Positions 33,399 through 43,141 of a stretch of 64,000 nucleotides of DNA are shown piece after piece. The notes below the pieces were generated by a model. It made no database searches and was not told where the DNA came from. It was given only the letters and a program-made list of their open reading frames with translations. The stretch is from Paracoccus luteus (GTDB taxonomy: Bacteria; Pseudomonadota; Alphaproteobacteria; Rhodobacterales; Rhodobacteraceae). The position numbers and the translations under genes were made by a program. Where the stretch lies: contig NZ_SDEA01000003.1 of the NCBI RefSeq assembly GCF_004522155.1, positions 259,413-323,412 on the forward strand, given 5' to 3'. Numbering within the stretch: the first letter of the stretch is position 1; every line of letters starts with the position of its first letter.

Positions 33399-34720
33399 GG
33401 TGTATCCTCCCGTTTGGATTTCAGTGTTCCGTGGGCGCGGGCCTGTTCGGGCGCGGCGCCGGTCAGTTTGCCGGGGGCCAGCGCCCCGTGCCAGTCGCGG
33501 TCCGGCCGCAGCCTTGCCAGCGCATCGGCCAGCGTGGGGGCCGCGTCCGCCCGCACCAGCGCCAGCGCCTCGGCCACAACGCGCAGCGCCGCCGGCCGGG
33601 GCATCGTTTCGGCCAGCAGAAAGCCCGCCGCCTCGGCCCCCATCCGGCCCCGGTCGGCGGCAAAGGTCGCGTCGATGCGGCGGGGCTGCGGGGCAAGGCT
33701 TTCGGCCAGCCCGCTCGCGATCCGCAGCGCAGCGGCGGTCCGTTCCAGCATGGCGGGCAGAATGTTCCATTCCAGCCCCAGCGCGATGCCGTCGCGTTCC
33801 TGGGCGTGGATCAGCGCCTGATGCATCCCGGCCAGATCGCCCGCGTTCAGCCGGGCGAGTGTGACCAGCGCCTCGGCCGCGACAGGGTTGGCCTTTTGCG
33901 GCATGGTCGATGACCCGCCGGCGGCACCGGCCGAAACCTCGGCGATTTCGGTCTGGCCCAACTGGACCAGATCAAGACCCATCTTCCCCGCAGCGCCGCT
34001 GACCAGCGACAGCCAGCCCGCCAGTTCCGCCATGCCGTCGCGGGCCGCATGCCACGGGCCGTCGGGCTGGCCCAACCCCAGCGTCCCGGCCATCGCCGCG
34101 CCAAGGGCCGGGCCGTGACCCGCGAAGGCCGCCTCGGTCCCCGCCGCGCCGTGCAGCGACACCAGCAGCACGCGCGGGCGCAGCTGGTCCAGCCGTTCGC
34201 GGTTGCGGTCCAGCATCCCGCGCCAGACGGCGATCTTTGCCCCCAGCGTGGTGGGCGCGGCGATCTGGTGGCGGGTGCGCGCCGGGATCGGCAGATCGGC
34301 ATGGTCGGCGGCCTTGCGGCCCAGCGCGTCGTCCAGCGCCGACAGCCGCGCGGCCAGCAGGTCCAGCGCCTGCGCCAGTTGCAGCGCCAGCCCCGTGTCC
34401 ACGATGTCCTGCGAGGTGGCGCCGTAATGGGCAAAGCCGCCGGCGTCGCCCGCCGCCGCCTTCAGCGCCGCGATGACGGGCTGCGCGGTGATGCCCGCCG
34501 TGGCCACCTCCCCCGCCAGCGCCGCCGGATCGAGGTCGAGGGTATCGGCGGCGGCGGAAATGGCGGTCGCGGCATCGGCCGGGATCACGCCCAGACCGGC
34601 CTGCGCGCGGGCCAGCGCCACCTCGGCCCGCAGCATGGCGGCGATGGCGGCGCGGTCCGACAGGATCGCCGCCATCCCGTCGTCGCCGTAAAGCCGCCCG
34701 AGGATGCCGCCTGCCTGCAT
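33395..34720 (-). CDS. pcaB: 3-carboxy-cis,cis-muconate cycloisomerase
   Basis: 441 aa of the fumarase/argininosuccinate-lyase superfamily; converts 3-carboxymuconate to 4-carboxymuconolactone. GSSTMPQKANP signature near residue 268, GATSQDIVDTGLALQLAQAL near residue 105 and TRHQIAAPTTLG. Start at ATG 34720 shares a base with the stop of the BKACE gene; GTG at 34723 is an alternative. Ends in a charged tail whose codons also contain the dctP ribosome site. Confidence 0.92.
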   Translation of the reverse strand: MQAGGILGRLYGDDGMAAILSDRAAIAAMLRAEVALARAQAGLGVIPADAATAISAAADTLDLDPAALAGEVATAGITAQPVIAALKAAAGDAGGFAHYGATSQDIVDTGLALQLAQALDLLAARLSALDDALGRKAADHADLPIPARTRHQIAAPTTLGAKIAVWRGMLDRNRERLDQLRPRVLLVSLHGAAGTEAAFAGHGPALGAAMAGTLGLGQPDGPWHAARDGMAELAGWLSLVSGAAGKMGLDLVQLGQTEIAEVSAGAAGGSSTMPQKANPVAAEALVTLARLNAGDLAGMHQALIHAQERDGIALGLEWNILPAMLERTAAALRIASGLAESLAPQPRRIDATFAADRGRMGAEAAGFLLAETMPRPAALRVVAEALALVRADAAPTLADALARLRPDRDWHGALAPGKLTGAAPEQARAHGTLKSKREDTP

Positions 34721-35559
34721 CACGCCGGCATCCGCAGCCCGAGGATCTGGCGCGCCTGCCGCCAGTCCGCCACCGGACGCTCATGCTTCGCGCACAGCTC
34801 GACTGCGCGGCTCACCAGCGCCGCGTTCGACGGCGCCAGCGTGTCCCGGTCCAGCCGCACGTTATCCTCCAGCCCCGTGCGGGCGTGGCCGCCCGACGAG
34901 ATCGCCCATTCGTTCAGCACGATCTGGTTCGGCCCGATCCCGGCGGCGCACCAGGGCGCGTCGTCCCCGAACAGCCGCCGGACGGTGTGGATGTAATAGT
35001 CGAACACATCCCGGTCGGCGGGCATCGCGTTCTTCACGCCCATCACGAACTGGACGTAGGGGGTGCCCGCAAGCCGCCCGTCGTCGGCCATCTTCTTCGC
35101 CTGCAGGATATGGGACAGGTCGAAGGCCTCGATCTCGGGCTTGACGCCATGCTCGCGCATCTCTGACGCCAGCCAGTCCACCAGATCGGGCGGGTTCTCA
35201 TAGACGCGGGTCGGAAAGTTGTTGGACCCGACCGACAGCGACGCCATGTCGGGGCGCAGGGGCAGCATGCCGCCGCGCGCCTGTCCGGCGCCCGACCGCC
35301 CGCCGGTCGAAAGCTGCACGATCATGCCGGGGCAGTGCTTTTCCAGCCCTTCCTTCAGCGCGGCAAAGCGGTCGGGATCGGACGAGGGTTTCCCCTCGCC
35401 GTCGCGGACGTGGCAGTGGGCGATGGTGGCGCCCGCCTCGAACGCCTCATGCGTCGATTCGACCTGTTCGGCGACGGTGATCGGAACGGCGGGGTTGTCG
35501 GCCTTGGTCGGCAGGCTGCCGGTGATGGCGACGCAGATGATGCAGGGTTGTGCGGTCAT
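34720..35559 (-). CDS. BKACE (DUF849) beta-keto acid cleavage enzyme
   Basis: 279 aa. BKACE enzymes are Zn-dependent and condense a beta-keto acid with acetyl-CoA to give acetoacetate and a new acyl-CoA. Zn ligands in AHCHVRD (about residue 46), QLSTGGRSGAG, FPTRVYENPPD and GIGPNQIVLNEWAISSGGHA are all present. Its place between pcaG and pcaB, with no pcaIJ or pcaF in view, suggests it acts on 3-oxoadipate: 3-oxoadipate plus acetyl-CoA to acetoacetate plus succinyl-CoA. The family assignment is firm; the substrate is inferred. Confidence 0.88.
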   Translation of the reverse strand: MTAQPCIICVAITGSLPTKADNPAVPITVAEQVESTHEAFEAGATIAHCHVRDGEGKPSSDPDRFAALKEGLEKHCPGMIVQLSTGGRSGAGQARGGMLPLRPDMASLSVGSNNFPTRVYENPPDLVDWLASEMREHGVKPEIEAFDLSHILQAKKMADDGRLAGTPYVQFVMGVKNAMPADRDVFDYYIHTVRRLFGDDAPWCAAGIGPNQIVLNEWAISSGGHARTGLEDNVRLDRDTLAPSNAALVSRAVELCAKHERPVADWRQARQILGLRMPA

Positions 35560-35564
35560 GGCGC

Positions 35565-36275
35565 TCAGATGTCGAAAAAGACGGTTTCGTCTTCACCCTG
35601 AAGACGGATTTCGAACCGATAGACCGGCTTGCCGTCGCGTTCGCTGCGGCTGGCGATCAGCGTGGCGCGGCGGCGTTCCCATTCGATCAGGTTCAGCACC
35701 GGGTCGGCGGCGTTGGCCTGCGCCTCATCCTCGAAATACATGCGGGTGTTCAGGCCGATGTTGATGCCGCGGGCGACGATCCACAGGTTCAGGTGCGGCG
35801 CCATCGGCGCATGCGCCTCGTCCTCGCGGCCCAGCCAGTCGGGGTGGGTTTCCCTGACCCGCTGGTGGACGCCCGACTGCATCTTGCGCCGCGCGTTCAC
35901 CGGGCCGGGCTTGACGGTATCGAAGCCCCATTCCCCGGTCTCGAAATCGGTGATGACGCGGCCCCAGCCGCGAAAGCCGTCCTCGACCGGGCGGGCGGCG
36001 TCGGGGCGGGCATAGAGGCCGTCGGCATTGGCCTGCCAGATTTCGATCAGCACGTCCTTGACCGGGCTGCCGGTGCCGTCGATCACCACGCCCTCGACGC
36101 GGATGCGCTCTCCCTTCGCATTCGGCCCGGCGATGTCCCAGCCGAGTTCGCGGTCGAAGATCGTGAAGCCCGCCGCGCCGGGGGCCAGCCCGATGTGGAC
36201 ATACGGCCCGGCCGTCTGCGACGAGGTTTCCTTCAGATACTGCGGGGCATTCGCCCGTGCATCGACGTTGCTCAT
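35565..36275 (-). CDS. pcaG: protocatechuate 3,4-dioxygenase, alpha subunit
   Basis: 236 aa, intradiol dioxygenase fold. LKETSSQTAGPYVHIGLAPG at the start, IEIWQANADGLYARP and HLNLWIVARGINIGLNTRMYF. It lacks the full Tyr/Tyr/His/His iron set, which belongs to PcaH. Forms (alpha-beta) units with PcaH to cleave protocatechuate to 3-carboxymuconate. A little longer than the usual ~200 residues. Shares one base with pcaH (TGATG). Confidence 0.93.
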   Translation of the reverse strand: MSNVDARANAPQYLKETSSQTAGPYVHIGLAPGAAGFTIFDRELGWDIAGPNAKGERIRVEGVVIDGTGSPVKDVLIEIWQANADGLYARPDAARPVEDGFRGWGRVITDFETGEWGFDTVKPGPVNARRKMQSGVHQRVRETHPDWLGREDEAHAPMAPHLNLWIVARGINIGLNTRMYFEDEAQANAADPVLNLIEWERRRATLIASRSERDGKPVYRFEIRLQGEDETVFFDI

Positions 36276-36997
36276 CAGTTCCCCTCCAGCCGGTTCTCGA
36301 ACAGCGTCGAGCGGCGGCCGCGCAGCACGATGTCAAAGCGATAGGCGATGCTGTCCAGCGGCACCGTGGCGTTCATGTCCAGCTTGGCGGTCAGCCGGTC
36401 GATGGCATCGGGGTCCGGGACGGTGTGGACGATGGGGCAGATCGGGATCAGGGGGTCGCCCTCGAAGTAAAGCTGGGTGATGAGCCGCTGGCAGAAGGCA
36501 TGGCCGAAAACCGACACGTGGATATGCGCGGGCCGCCAGTTGTTGACCCAGTTCCGCCACGGATAGGCGCCCGGCTTGACCGTGCGGAAGAAATAATGCC
36601 CGTCCTCGTCCGTCAGCGTCCGCCCGCAGCCGCCGAAGTTCGGGTCGATGGGCGCCAGATAGCTGTCCTTCTTGTGGCGATAGCGGCCGCCCGCGTTCGC
36701 CTGCCACACCTCGACCAGCGTGTTCGGCACCGGTCGCGCGTTCTCGTCCAGCACCCGGCCGTGGACGATGATGCGTTCGCCCACCGGATCGCCGTCCCGC
36801 GCATAGTTCTTGATCAGGTCGTTGTCGATCGGGCTGATGTCGCCGTGGCCAAAGGTCGGCCCGGTCGTTTCCGACGCCGACCCCTGCAGGCTGATCAGGC
36901 TGAACCGCGGGCTGCGCGCGACCGAGGTCTTGTAGTCCGGGGTCAGCGCGGGCGGGTGGATGCGCCGGTCGCGCTGGTAATATTCGGCGGGGATCAT
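36275..36997 (-). CDS. pcaH: protocatechuate 3,4-dioxygenase, beta subunit
   Basis: 240 aa. The Fe(III) site is complete in [22 protein letters not shown] and the upstream Tyr in [29 protein letters not shown] and TEGPxFG-like [11 protein letters not shown] are also family marks. Start at MIPAEYY (36997), which overlaps the pcaC stop by 4 nt; the open frame continues upstream but within pcaC. Confidence 0.95.
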   Translation of the reverse strand: MIPAEYYQRDRRIHPPALTPDYKTSVARSPRFSLISLQGSASETTGPTFGHGDISPIDNDLIKNYARDGDPVGERIIVHGRVLDENARPVPNTLVEVWQANAGGRYRHKKDSYLAPIDPNFGGCGRTLTDEDGHYFFRTVKPGAYPWRNWVNNWRPAHIHVSVFGHAFCQRLITQLYFEGDPLIPICPIVHTVPDPDAIDRLTAKLDMNATVPLDSIAYRFDIVLRGRRSTLFENRLEGN

Positions 36998-37380
36998 CGG
37001 CTCTCCTCCTCGTGCATCTCGGCATAGGTCTGCTTGGCGATCTTCAGGGCGTGGTTCGCCTTGGGAACGCCGCAATAGATGGCGACATGCTGGAACGCCT
37101 CAAGCACGTCGCGGGGACTTGCGCCGGTGCGGGCGGTGGCGCGGATGTGCATGGGGATTTCCTCCCAGTTGCCCATCGCCGCCAGCAGCGCCAGCGTCAG
37201 CATGGATCGTTCGCGCCGGCTGATCCCGTCCGAGGCCCAGACCGTGCCCCAGGCGGCGTGGGTGATCAGATCCTGGAACGGCCGGTCGAACTCGGTGGCC
37301 TGCGCGTCGGCGCGGTCGACATGGGCGTCGCCCAGAACGCTGCGGCGCACCTGCATCCCGGTGTCGAAACGGTCAGGCAT
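36994..37380 (-). CDS. pcaC: 4-carboxymuconolactone decarboxylase
   Basis: 128 aa, AhpD-like all-helical fold. [20 protein letters not shown] at the N-terminus and [20 protein letters not shown] with [13 protein letters not shown], including the conserved residues of the active site. Decarboxylates 4-carboxymuconolactone to 3-oxoadipate enol-lactone. Ribosome site AAGGAG seven nt upstream. The enol-lactonase PcaD that should follow is not encoded in the window. Confidence 0.93.
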   Translation of the reverse strand: MPDRFDTGMQVRRSVLGDAHVDRADAQATEFDRPFQDLITHAAWGTVWASDGISRRERSMLTLALLAAMGNWEEIPMHIRATARTGASPRDVLEAFQHVAIYCGVPKANHALKIAKQTYAEMHEEESR

Positions 37381-37530
37381 GGCCGGTCTCCTTCATCGAA
37401 CGGTCGGGGGTGACGGCATCATGGCCGGGCGTTGCCGCGCAGGGCCGCTGCCACGCCCGCAGGGACGGGTTCGTGAACGCCACCGTGGGCGCCACGCGCA
37501 GGTCCGCCCGGTCTGCCCTGGTCGCGCGCA

Positions 37531-37531
<1 letters not shown>
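37373..37531 (-). CDS. possible 52-aa ORF between pobA and pcaC
   Basis: A short frame starts at an ATG sharing one base with the pobA stop (TGATG) and ends 8 nt inside pcaC, so it fills the gap exactly. The product is Arg/Ala-rich with no hydrophobic segment and no recognised motif. It contains the pcaC ribosome site. It could be a coupling leader peptide or a chance frame left by loss of a gene; evidence for real expression is only the stop/start overlap. Confidence 0.25.
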
Positions 37532-38772
<1,241 letters not shown>

Positions 38773-38788
38773 TTACCGGAATTGGTAA
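38773..38788. promoter_or_regulatory. LysR (PcaQ) box
   Basis: TTACC (38773-38777) and GGTAA (38784-38788) form a perfect palindrome with a 6-nt spacer in the 88-nt gap between pobA and pcaQ, directly before the pcaQ GTG start. The dyad is similar in form to known PcaQ sites. It would allow both activation of the pobA-pca operon and autoregulation. Confidence 0.6.
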
Positions 38789-39775
38789 GTGCTGGACCGC
38801 AGGATCCGCCTCAGGCACGTCCAGTCCTTTGTCGAGATCGTCCGCCAGGGCAGCCTCAAGCGGGCGGCCGAGGTGCTGTATCTGACCCAGCCCGCCATTT
38901 CCCGCACGATGGCCGAACTGGAAGAGATCGTGGGCGCGCGCCTGCTGAACCGCAGCGGGCGCGGCGTGTCGCTGACGCCGCAGGGCGAGTTCTTCCACGG
39001 CCATGCGCTGAACGGACTGGCCGCGCTGTCGCACGGGCTGGCCGGGCTGTCGGCGCAGGGCGGCACGGCCGAGATGTCGATGCGCGTCGGCGCACTGCCG
39101 TCGGTCGCGGCGCGGCTGATGCCCGATGTCGTGGCCGAGCTGCAGCGCGCCGCGCCCCATCTGCGGCTGAGCATCGCGGACGGCGGGCACGGGCATCTGA
39201 CGGCGCTGCTGCGCTCGGGCGATCTGGATGTGGTGATCGGCCGGCTGGGCGCGCCCGAGACGATGCAGGGGCTGAGCTTTACCCAGCTGTATCTCGAGGA
39301 TGTGGCCGTCGTCGTCCGGCCCGGCCACCCGATCCTGGACGACCCCGACCTGCGCCGGATCGCCGACTTTCCGGTCATCTATCCGACCGAGGCGGCGGCG
39401 ATCCATCCGTTCGTCGAACGGTTGCTGATCGCCCACGGCCTGCGCCGCCCGCCCCGCCGGATCGAGACGGTGTCGGGCGCGTTCGGGCGCGTCTATACAA
39501 GGCAGAGCGACGCGGTCTGGTTCATCTCGACCGGCGTCGTGGCGCGCGAGATCGCCGACGGGCGGCTGATCCGCCTGCCGTTCGGCACCTCGCTGACCGA
39601 GGGGCCGGTCGGGCTGATGACCCGCGCCAGCCTGCCCGAAACCAACGCCCAGCTTTTGTTCCGGCAGGCGGCGATGCGGGTCATCGGGGACGGCGCCGCC
39701 CCGCAGCCGCTTGCGGACGGCCACGCGGCGGGCAGCGGCCTTGCCGCTGCGGGGGGACCGGACGGTTCCCGCTGA
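38789..39775 (+). CDS. pcaQ: LysR-type activator PcaQ
   Basis: 328 aa from a GTG. N-terminal HTH (RHVQSFVEIVRQGSLKRAAEVLYLTQPAISRTMAELEE) and a LysR effector domain with VGALPSVAARLMPDVV and TRQSDAVWFISTGVVARE, which closely resemble PcaQ proteins that respond to 3-carboxymuconate. Divergent from pobA. The start is set by the frame and the adjoining dyad; no strong ribosome site precedes it. Confidence 0.9.
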   Translation: MLDRRIRLRHVQSFVEIVRQGSLKRAAEVLYLTQPAISRTMAELEEIVGARLLNRSGRGVSLTPQGEFFHGHALNGLAALSHGLAGLSAQGGTAEMSMRVGALPSVAARLMPDVVAELQRAAPHLRLSIADGGHGHLTALLRSGDLDVVIGRLGAPETMQGLSFTQLYLEDVAVVVRPGHPILDDPDLRRIADFPVIYPTEAAAIHPFVERLLIAHGLRRPPRRIETVSGAFGRVYTRQSDAVWFISTGVVAREIADGRLIRLPFGTSLTEGPVGLMTRASLPETNAQLLFRQAAMRVIGDGAAPQPLADGHAAGSGLAAAGGPDGSR

Positions 39776-39803
39776 AGGGGCGATACCGGCTGACCCGAGG
39801 GAG

Positions 39804-39848
39804 TTGCGGGCCTCTCCGCAACGCTCTTGAACAGTAAGCCATGCTTAC
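39804..39848 (+). promoter_or_regulatory. two palindromes upstream of the marR gene
   Basis: TTGCGG (39804-39809) pairs with CCGCAA (39816-39821) over 6 nt, and GTAAGC (39834-39839) pairs with GCTTAC (39843-39848) over 3 nt, both perfect. The second lies 15 nt before the start codon of the MarR gene and is a good candidate for its autoregulatory operator. Confidence 0.6.
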
Positions 39849-39862
39849 CATATGCCTGCCTC

Positions 39863-40339
39863 ATGGAATCGGTCGCGGTGAACAACCTGGGGCTTTTGCT
39901 GCATGACGCGGCCCGGCTTTTGCGCCGGAGGTTCGAGGCCCGCAGCAAGGATCTGGGGCTTCCCTCGGCGCAGTGGCGGCTGCTGATCCGGCTTGTCCGC
40001 GAAGGCAAGGCGCCGCAGGTCCGGCTGGCCGAACTGCTCGAGATCGAGCCGATCAGCGTTTCGCGCCTTGTCGACCGGATGGTCGAGGGCGGCTGGGTGA
40101 CGCGCGAGAAAGACCCTTTGGACCGGCGCGTCAATCTGGTCGTTCCGACCCGCAAGGCGACCCGCGCCTTCGAGGAGCTGCGCGGCACGGCCGAAATCGT
40201 CTTCGACGAGGCGCTGGCCGGCGTTTCGCCCACCGACCGCCAAGTGCTGATCGCGGCGCTGTCCACCATCGTTTCCAACCTGTCCGGTCCGCCCCAGTCC
40301 CAGGACTGCGCGGCCCCAGCCTGCGAGACCGCCCCATGA
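39863..40339 (+). CDS. MarR-family regulator of an efflux operon
   Basis: 158 aa. Winged helix with LGLPSAQWRLLIRLVREG, RLAELLEIEPISVSRLVDRMVEGGWVTRE and KDPLDRRVNLVVPT, the MarR wing motif (DxRxxxVxLT). Frame extends to a TTG at 39827, but that start lies at the edge of the GTAAGC palindrome; ATG 39863 is used, though its ribosome site is weak. Overlaps the HlyD gene by 4 nt, as in emrRAB operons. Effector probably an aromatic acid, from position next to the pca genes. Confidence 0.88.
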   Translation: MESVAVNNLGLLLHDAARLLRRRFEARSKDLGLPSAQWRLLIRLVREGKAPQVRLAELLEIEPISVSRLVDRMVEGGWVTREKDPLDRRVNLVVPTRKATRAFEELRGTAEIVFDEALAGVSPTDRQVLIAALSTIVSNLSGPPQSQDCAAPACETAP

Positions 40340-41460
40340 CCGCCCCCACCCGGACCATCGCCCCGACCCCGACCCCGACGGATGCCCCTGCCCCGCCGGT
40401 CACGCCGACGCCTGACCCGGCCAGGCCCCGGCGGAAGGGCCGGCGCATCCTGCTGATGCTTGCCGTTCCCGTCCTGCTTCTGGCCGGGGGCGGCTGGGTC
40501 TGGCTGTCGGGCGGGCGCTATGAGGCGACCGAGAACGCCTATCTGCATGTGGCGACGGTTGCCATCGCCAGCGACATCTCGGGCCGGGTGGTCCAATCGA
40601 ACGTGGCCGACAATCAGGTGGTGCGCGAAGGCGACGTCCTGTTCAGCCTTGACCCCGAGCCTGCGCGGCTGGCGGTGTCCGAGGCCGACGCGGCGCTGGC
40701 CGGCGCCCGGCTGGGGGTCGAGCAGATGAAGGCCGCCTGGCGCCAATCCCTCGCGCAGGAAGAGGTGGCGCGCAGCGACGTGGCCTTTCGCCAGACCGAG
40801 CTTGACCGGCAGGCGGCGCTGGCCGAACGCGGCGTCGCCACCACGGCAACCCTGGACGAAGCCAAGCACGCCCTGCGCGCCGCGCAAGAGCAGCTGACCA
40901 CGCTGCAGCGGGCGACGGCCAGCGCGCTGGCCGCGCTGGGCGGCGATGCGGATGCGCCGACCGACAGCCATCCTTCCGTGCAGGCGGCGCTGGCCGCGCG
41001 GGACAAGGCGGCCTACACCCTCGGGCTGGCCACGGTCCGCGCGCCCGCCGACGGCGTGATCTACAAGGCGGCGTCGTTCCGGCCGGGCCAGTTCGTCGGC
41101 GCGGGCGCGCCCTTGTTCTCGCTGGTCGAGACCGGCGACCTGTGGATCGACGCCAACTTCAAGGAAACCCAGCTTGCCCATATCGCCCCTGGCCAGCGGG
41201 CCGAGGTCGAGTTCGACATGGCGCCGGGCCAAAGCTTTGCCGCGACGGTCGAGGCGGTGGGCGCGGGCACGGGGGCCGAGTTCTCGCTGCTGCCCGCGCA
41301 GAACGCGACCGGCAACTGGGTCAAGGTGACCCAGCGCGTCCCCGTCCGCCTGCGCCTTGAGGCAGCCGAGGCCGCGCCGCTGGTTTCGGGGGTCAGCGCC
41401 TCGGTCACGGTGGACACCGGCGTCACGCGCAGCCTGCCCCACATGCCGTTCGGCGGCTAA
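40336..41460 (+). CDS. HlyD/EmrA-type membrane fusion protein
   Basis: 374 aa. Pro/Thr-rich cytoplasmic start, one membrane helix at about residues 37-57 (RILLMLAVPVLLLAGGGWVW), then a YEATENAYLHVATVAIASDISGRV barrel-sandwich half, a coiled-coil hairpin of ~110 residues, and APADGVIYKAASFRPGQFVG with ETGDLWIDANFKETQL. Links an inner-membrane pump to an outer-membrane channel, which is not encoded here. Operon with marR and a DHA2 pump. Confidence 0.92.
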   Translation: MTAPTRTIAPTPTPTDAPAPPVTPTPDPARPRRKGRRILLMLAVPVLLLAGGGWVWLSGGRYEATENAYLHVATVAIASDISGRVVQSNVADNQVVREGDVLFSLDPEPARLAVSEADAALAGARLGVEQMKAAWRQSLAQEEVARSDVAFRQTELDRQAALAERGVATTATLDEAKHALRAAQEQLTTLQRATASALAALGGDADAPTDSHPSVQAALAARDKAAYTLGLATVRAPADGVIYKAASFRPGQFVGAGAPLFSLVETGDLWIDANFKETQLAHIAPGQRAEVEFDMAPGQSFAATVEAVGAGTGAEFSLLPAQNATGNWVKVTQRVPVRLRLEAAEAAPLVSGVSASVTVDTGVTRSLPHMPFGG

Positions 41461-41470
41461 GGCGCGGCCG

Positions 41471-42991
41471 ATGAGCGCCCCCCTTGCGCCCGAGGCCGTG
41501 CCGCATCGCGGGCTGATCACCCTGTCGGTGATGCTGGCCACGATCATGCAGGTGCTGGACACCACCATCGCCAACGTGGCGCTGCCCTCGATGACGGGCG
41601 ATCTTGGCGCCTCGCGCGACACGATCAACTGGGTGCTGACGTCCTATATCGTGGCGGCGGCGATCATGACGCCGATGACCGGCTGGCTGTCCGACCGTTT
41701 CGGCCGCAAGCAGCTGTTCATCACCTCGGTCGTGGGCTTCGTGGTGGCGTCGATGGCCTGCGGCATGGCGTGGAGCCTGACCTCGATGGTCGGCTTCCGC
41801 ATCCTGCAGGGGCTGTTCGGGGCGGCCATCGTGCCGCTGTCGCAGACCTTTCTGCTGGACATCAACCCCAGGGAACGCCACGGACAGGCGATGGCCATGT
41901 GGGGCGCGGGCATCATGGTCGGCCCGATCATCGGCCCCACGCTGGGCGGCTGGCTGACCGAAAGCCTTGACTGGCGCTGGGTCTTCTTCATCAACCTGCC
42001 GGTCGGCATCCTCGCGCTGCTGGGCTGCCTGGCGTTCCTGCCGAAAACCCCGATGCGGCCGCGCCGCTTCGACTTCTTCGGCTTTGCCATGCTGACCATC
42101 GCCATCGGCGCGCTGCAGCTGATGCTGGACCGGGGCGCCGAGGTCGAATGGTTCGCCGCCGCCGAGATCTGGGTCTATGGCTTTCTGACGGTCACGGGCT
42201 TCTGGGTCTTTGGCGTCCATCTGGCGACCGCGCGCGAGCCTTTCATCGACCCCCGCATCTTTGCCGACCGCAACTTCCTGACCGGCCTCGTCTTCATCTT
42301 CGTGATCGGGGTCATCCTGCTGGCCAGCCTTGCGCTGCTGCCGCCGATGCTGTCGGGGATCTATGGCTATCCCACGATCACCACCGGGCTGGTGATGGCG
42401 CCGCGCGGCGTGGGCACGATGCTGTCGATGATCCTGGTCGGGCGGCTGGTGCGCATCGTCGATGCGCGGCTGCTGGTGGTCGCGGGGCTGGGGCTGACGA
42501 TCCTGTCGCTGGACATGATGACCGGCTTTACCCCGCAGATGGACAGCGGGCCGATCATCCATTCGGGGGTGATACAGGGCATGGGGCTGGGTCTTGTCTT
42601 CGTGCCGCTGTCCACCGTGGCCTTTGCGACGCTGGATGCGCGGTTCCGCGCCGATGCGACCAGCCTGTTCAGCCTGGTGCGCAACATCGGCTCGTCCATC
42701 GGCATTTCGGTCGTGACCGTGATGCTGACCCGCAACATGCAGATCAACCACGCCGAACTGGGCGCGGCGGCCAGCCCCTTCAACCCGGCGCTGCACGCGC
42801 TGTCGCCGGCGGCCGCGCAGGGCGACGTGGGGGCGCTGGCGCAGGTGGACGCGCTGGTGAACCAGCAGGCGCTGATGATTTCCTATATCGACGATTTCAA
42901 GCTGATGATGATCGTGACGATCTGCGCCGTTCCGCTGGCCCTGCTGCTGCGCCGCCCGCAAGCGGCGGCCGCGCCCGTTCACATGGAATAG
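41471..42991 (+). CDS. DHA2-family multidrug efflux permease (EmrB type)
   Basis: 506 aa, 14 membrane helices. First helix carries LDTTIANVALPSM (DHA2 motif D1), then WLSDRFGRKQLF (motif A) and ILQGLFGAAIVPLSQ plus GPIIGPTLGGWLTE (motif C). Proton-coupled exporter working with the HlyD partner. Weak ribosome site, 10-nt gap from the fusion-protein gene. Substrate unknown; protection from aromatic acids used by the neighbouring pathway is plausible. Confidence 0.92.
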   Translation: MSAPLAPEAVPHRGLITLSVMLATIMQVLDTTIANVALPSMTGDLGASRDTINWVLTSYIVAAAIMTPMTGWLSDRFGRKQLFITSVVGFVVASMACGMAWSLTSMVGFRILQGLFGAAIVPLSQTFLLDINPRERHGQAMAMWGAGIMVGPIIGPTLGGWLTESLDWRWVFFINLPVGILALLGCLAFLPKTPMRPRRFDFFGFAMLTIAIGALQLMLDRGAEVEWFAAAEIWVYGFLTVTGFWVFGVHLATAREPFIDPRIFADRNFLTGLVFIFVIGVILLASLALLPPMLSGIYGYPTITTGLVMAPRGVGTMLSMILVGRLVRIVDARLLVVAGLGLTILSLDMMTGFTPQMDSGPIIHSGVIQGMGLGLVFVPLSTVAFATLDARFRADATSLFSLVRNIGSSIGISVVTVMLTRNMQINHAELGAAASPFNPALHALSPAAAQGDVGALAQVDALVNQQALMISYIDDFKLMMIVTICAVPLALLLRRPQAAAAPVHME

Positions 42992-43141
42992 GACGGCGCG
43001 GCCGCCGCCTTTCAGCGCCCCGTCGCCCGCTGCCGGGCAGCGCCGGCCATTGCCCGCCGGGTTGGGCACGCGGAAGGGCGCAGCCGGCCCGGCCGGGCAT
43101 GTTCCCGATTTCAGGGCATGGTGATCGCGGCCCTGATGCCC

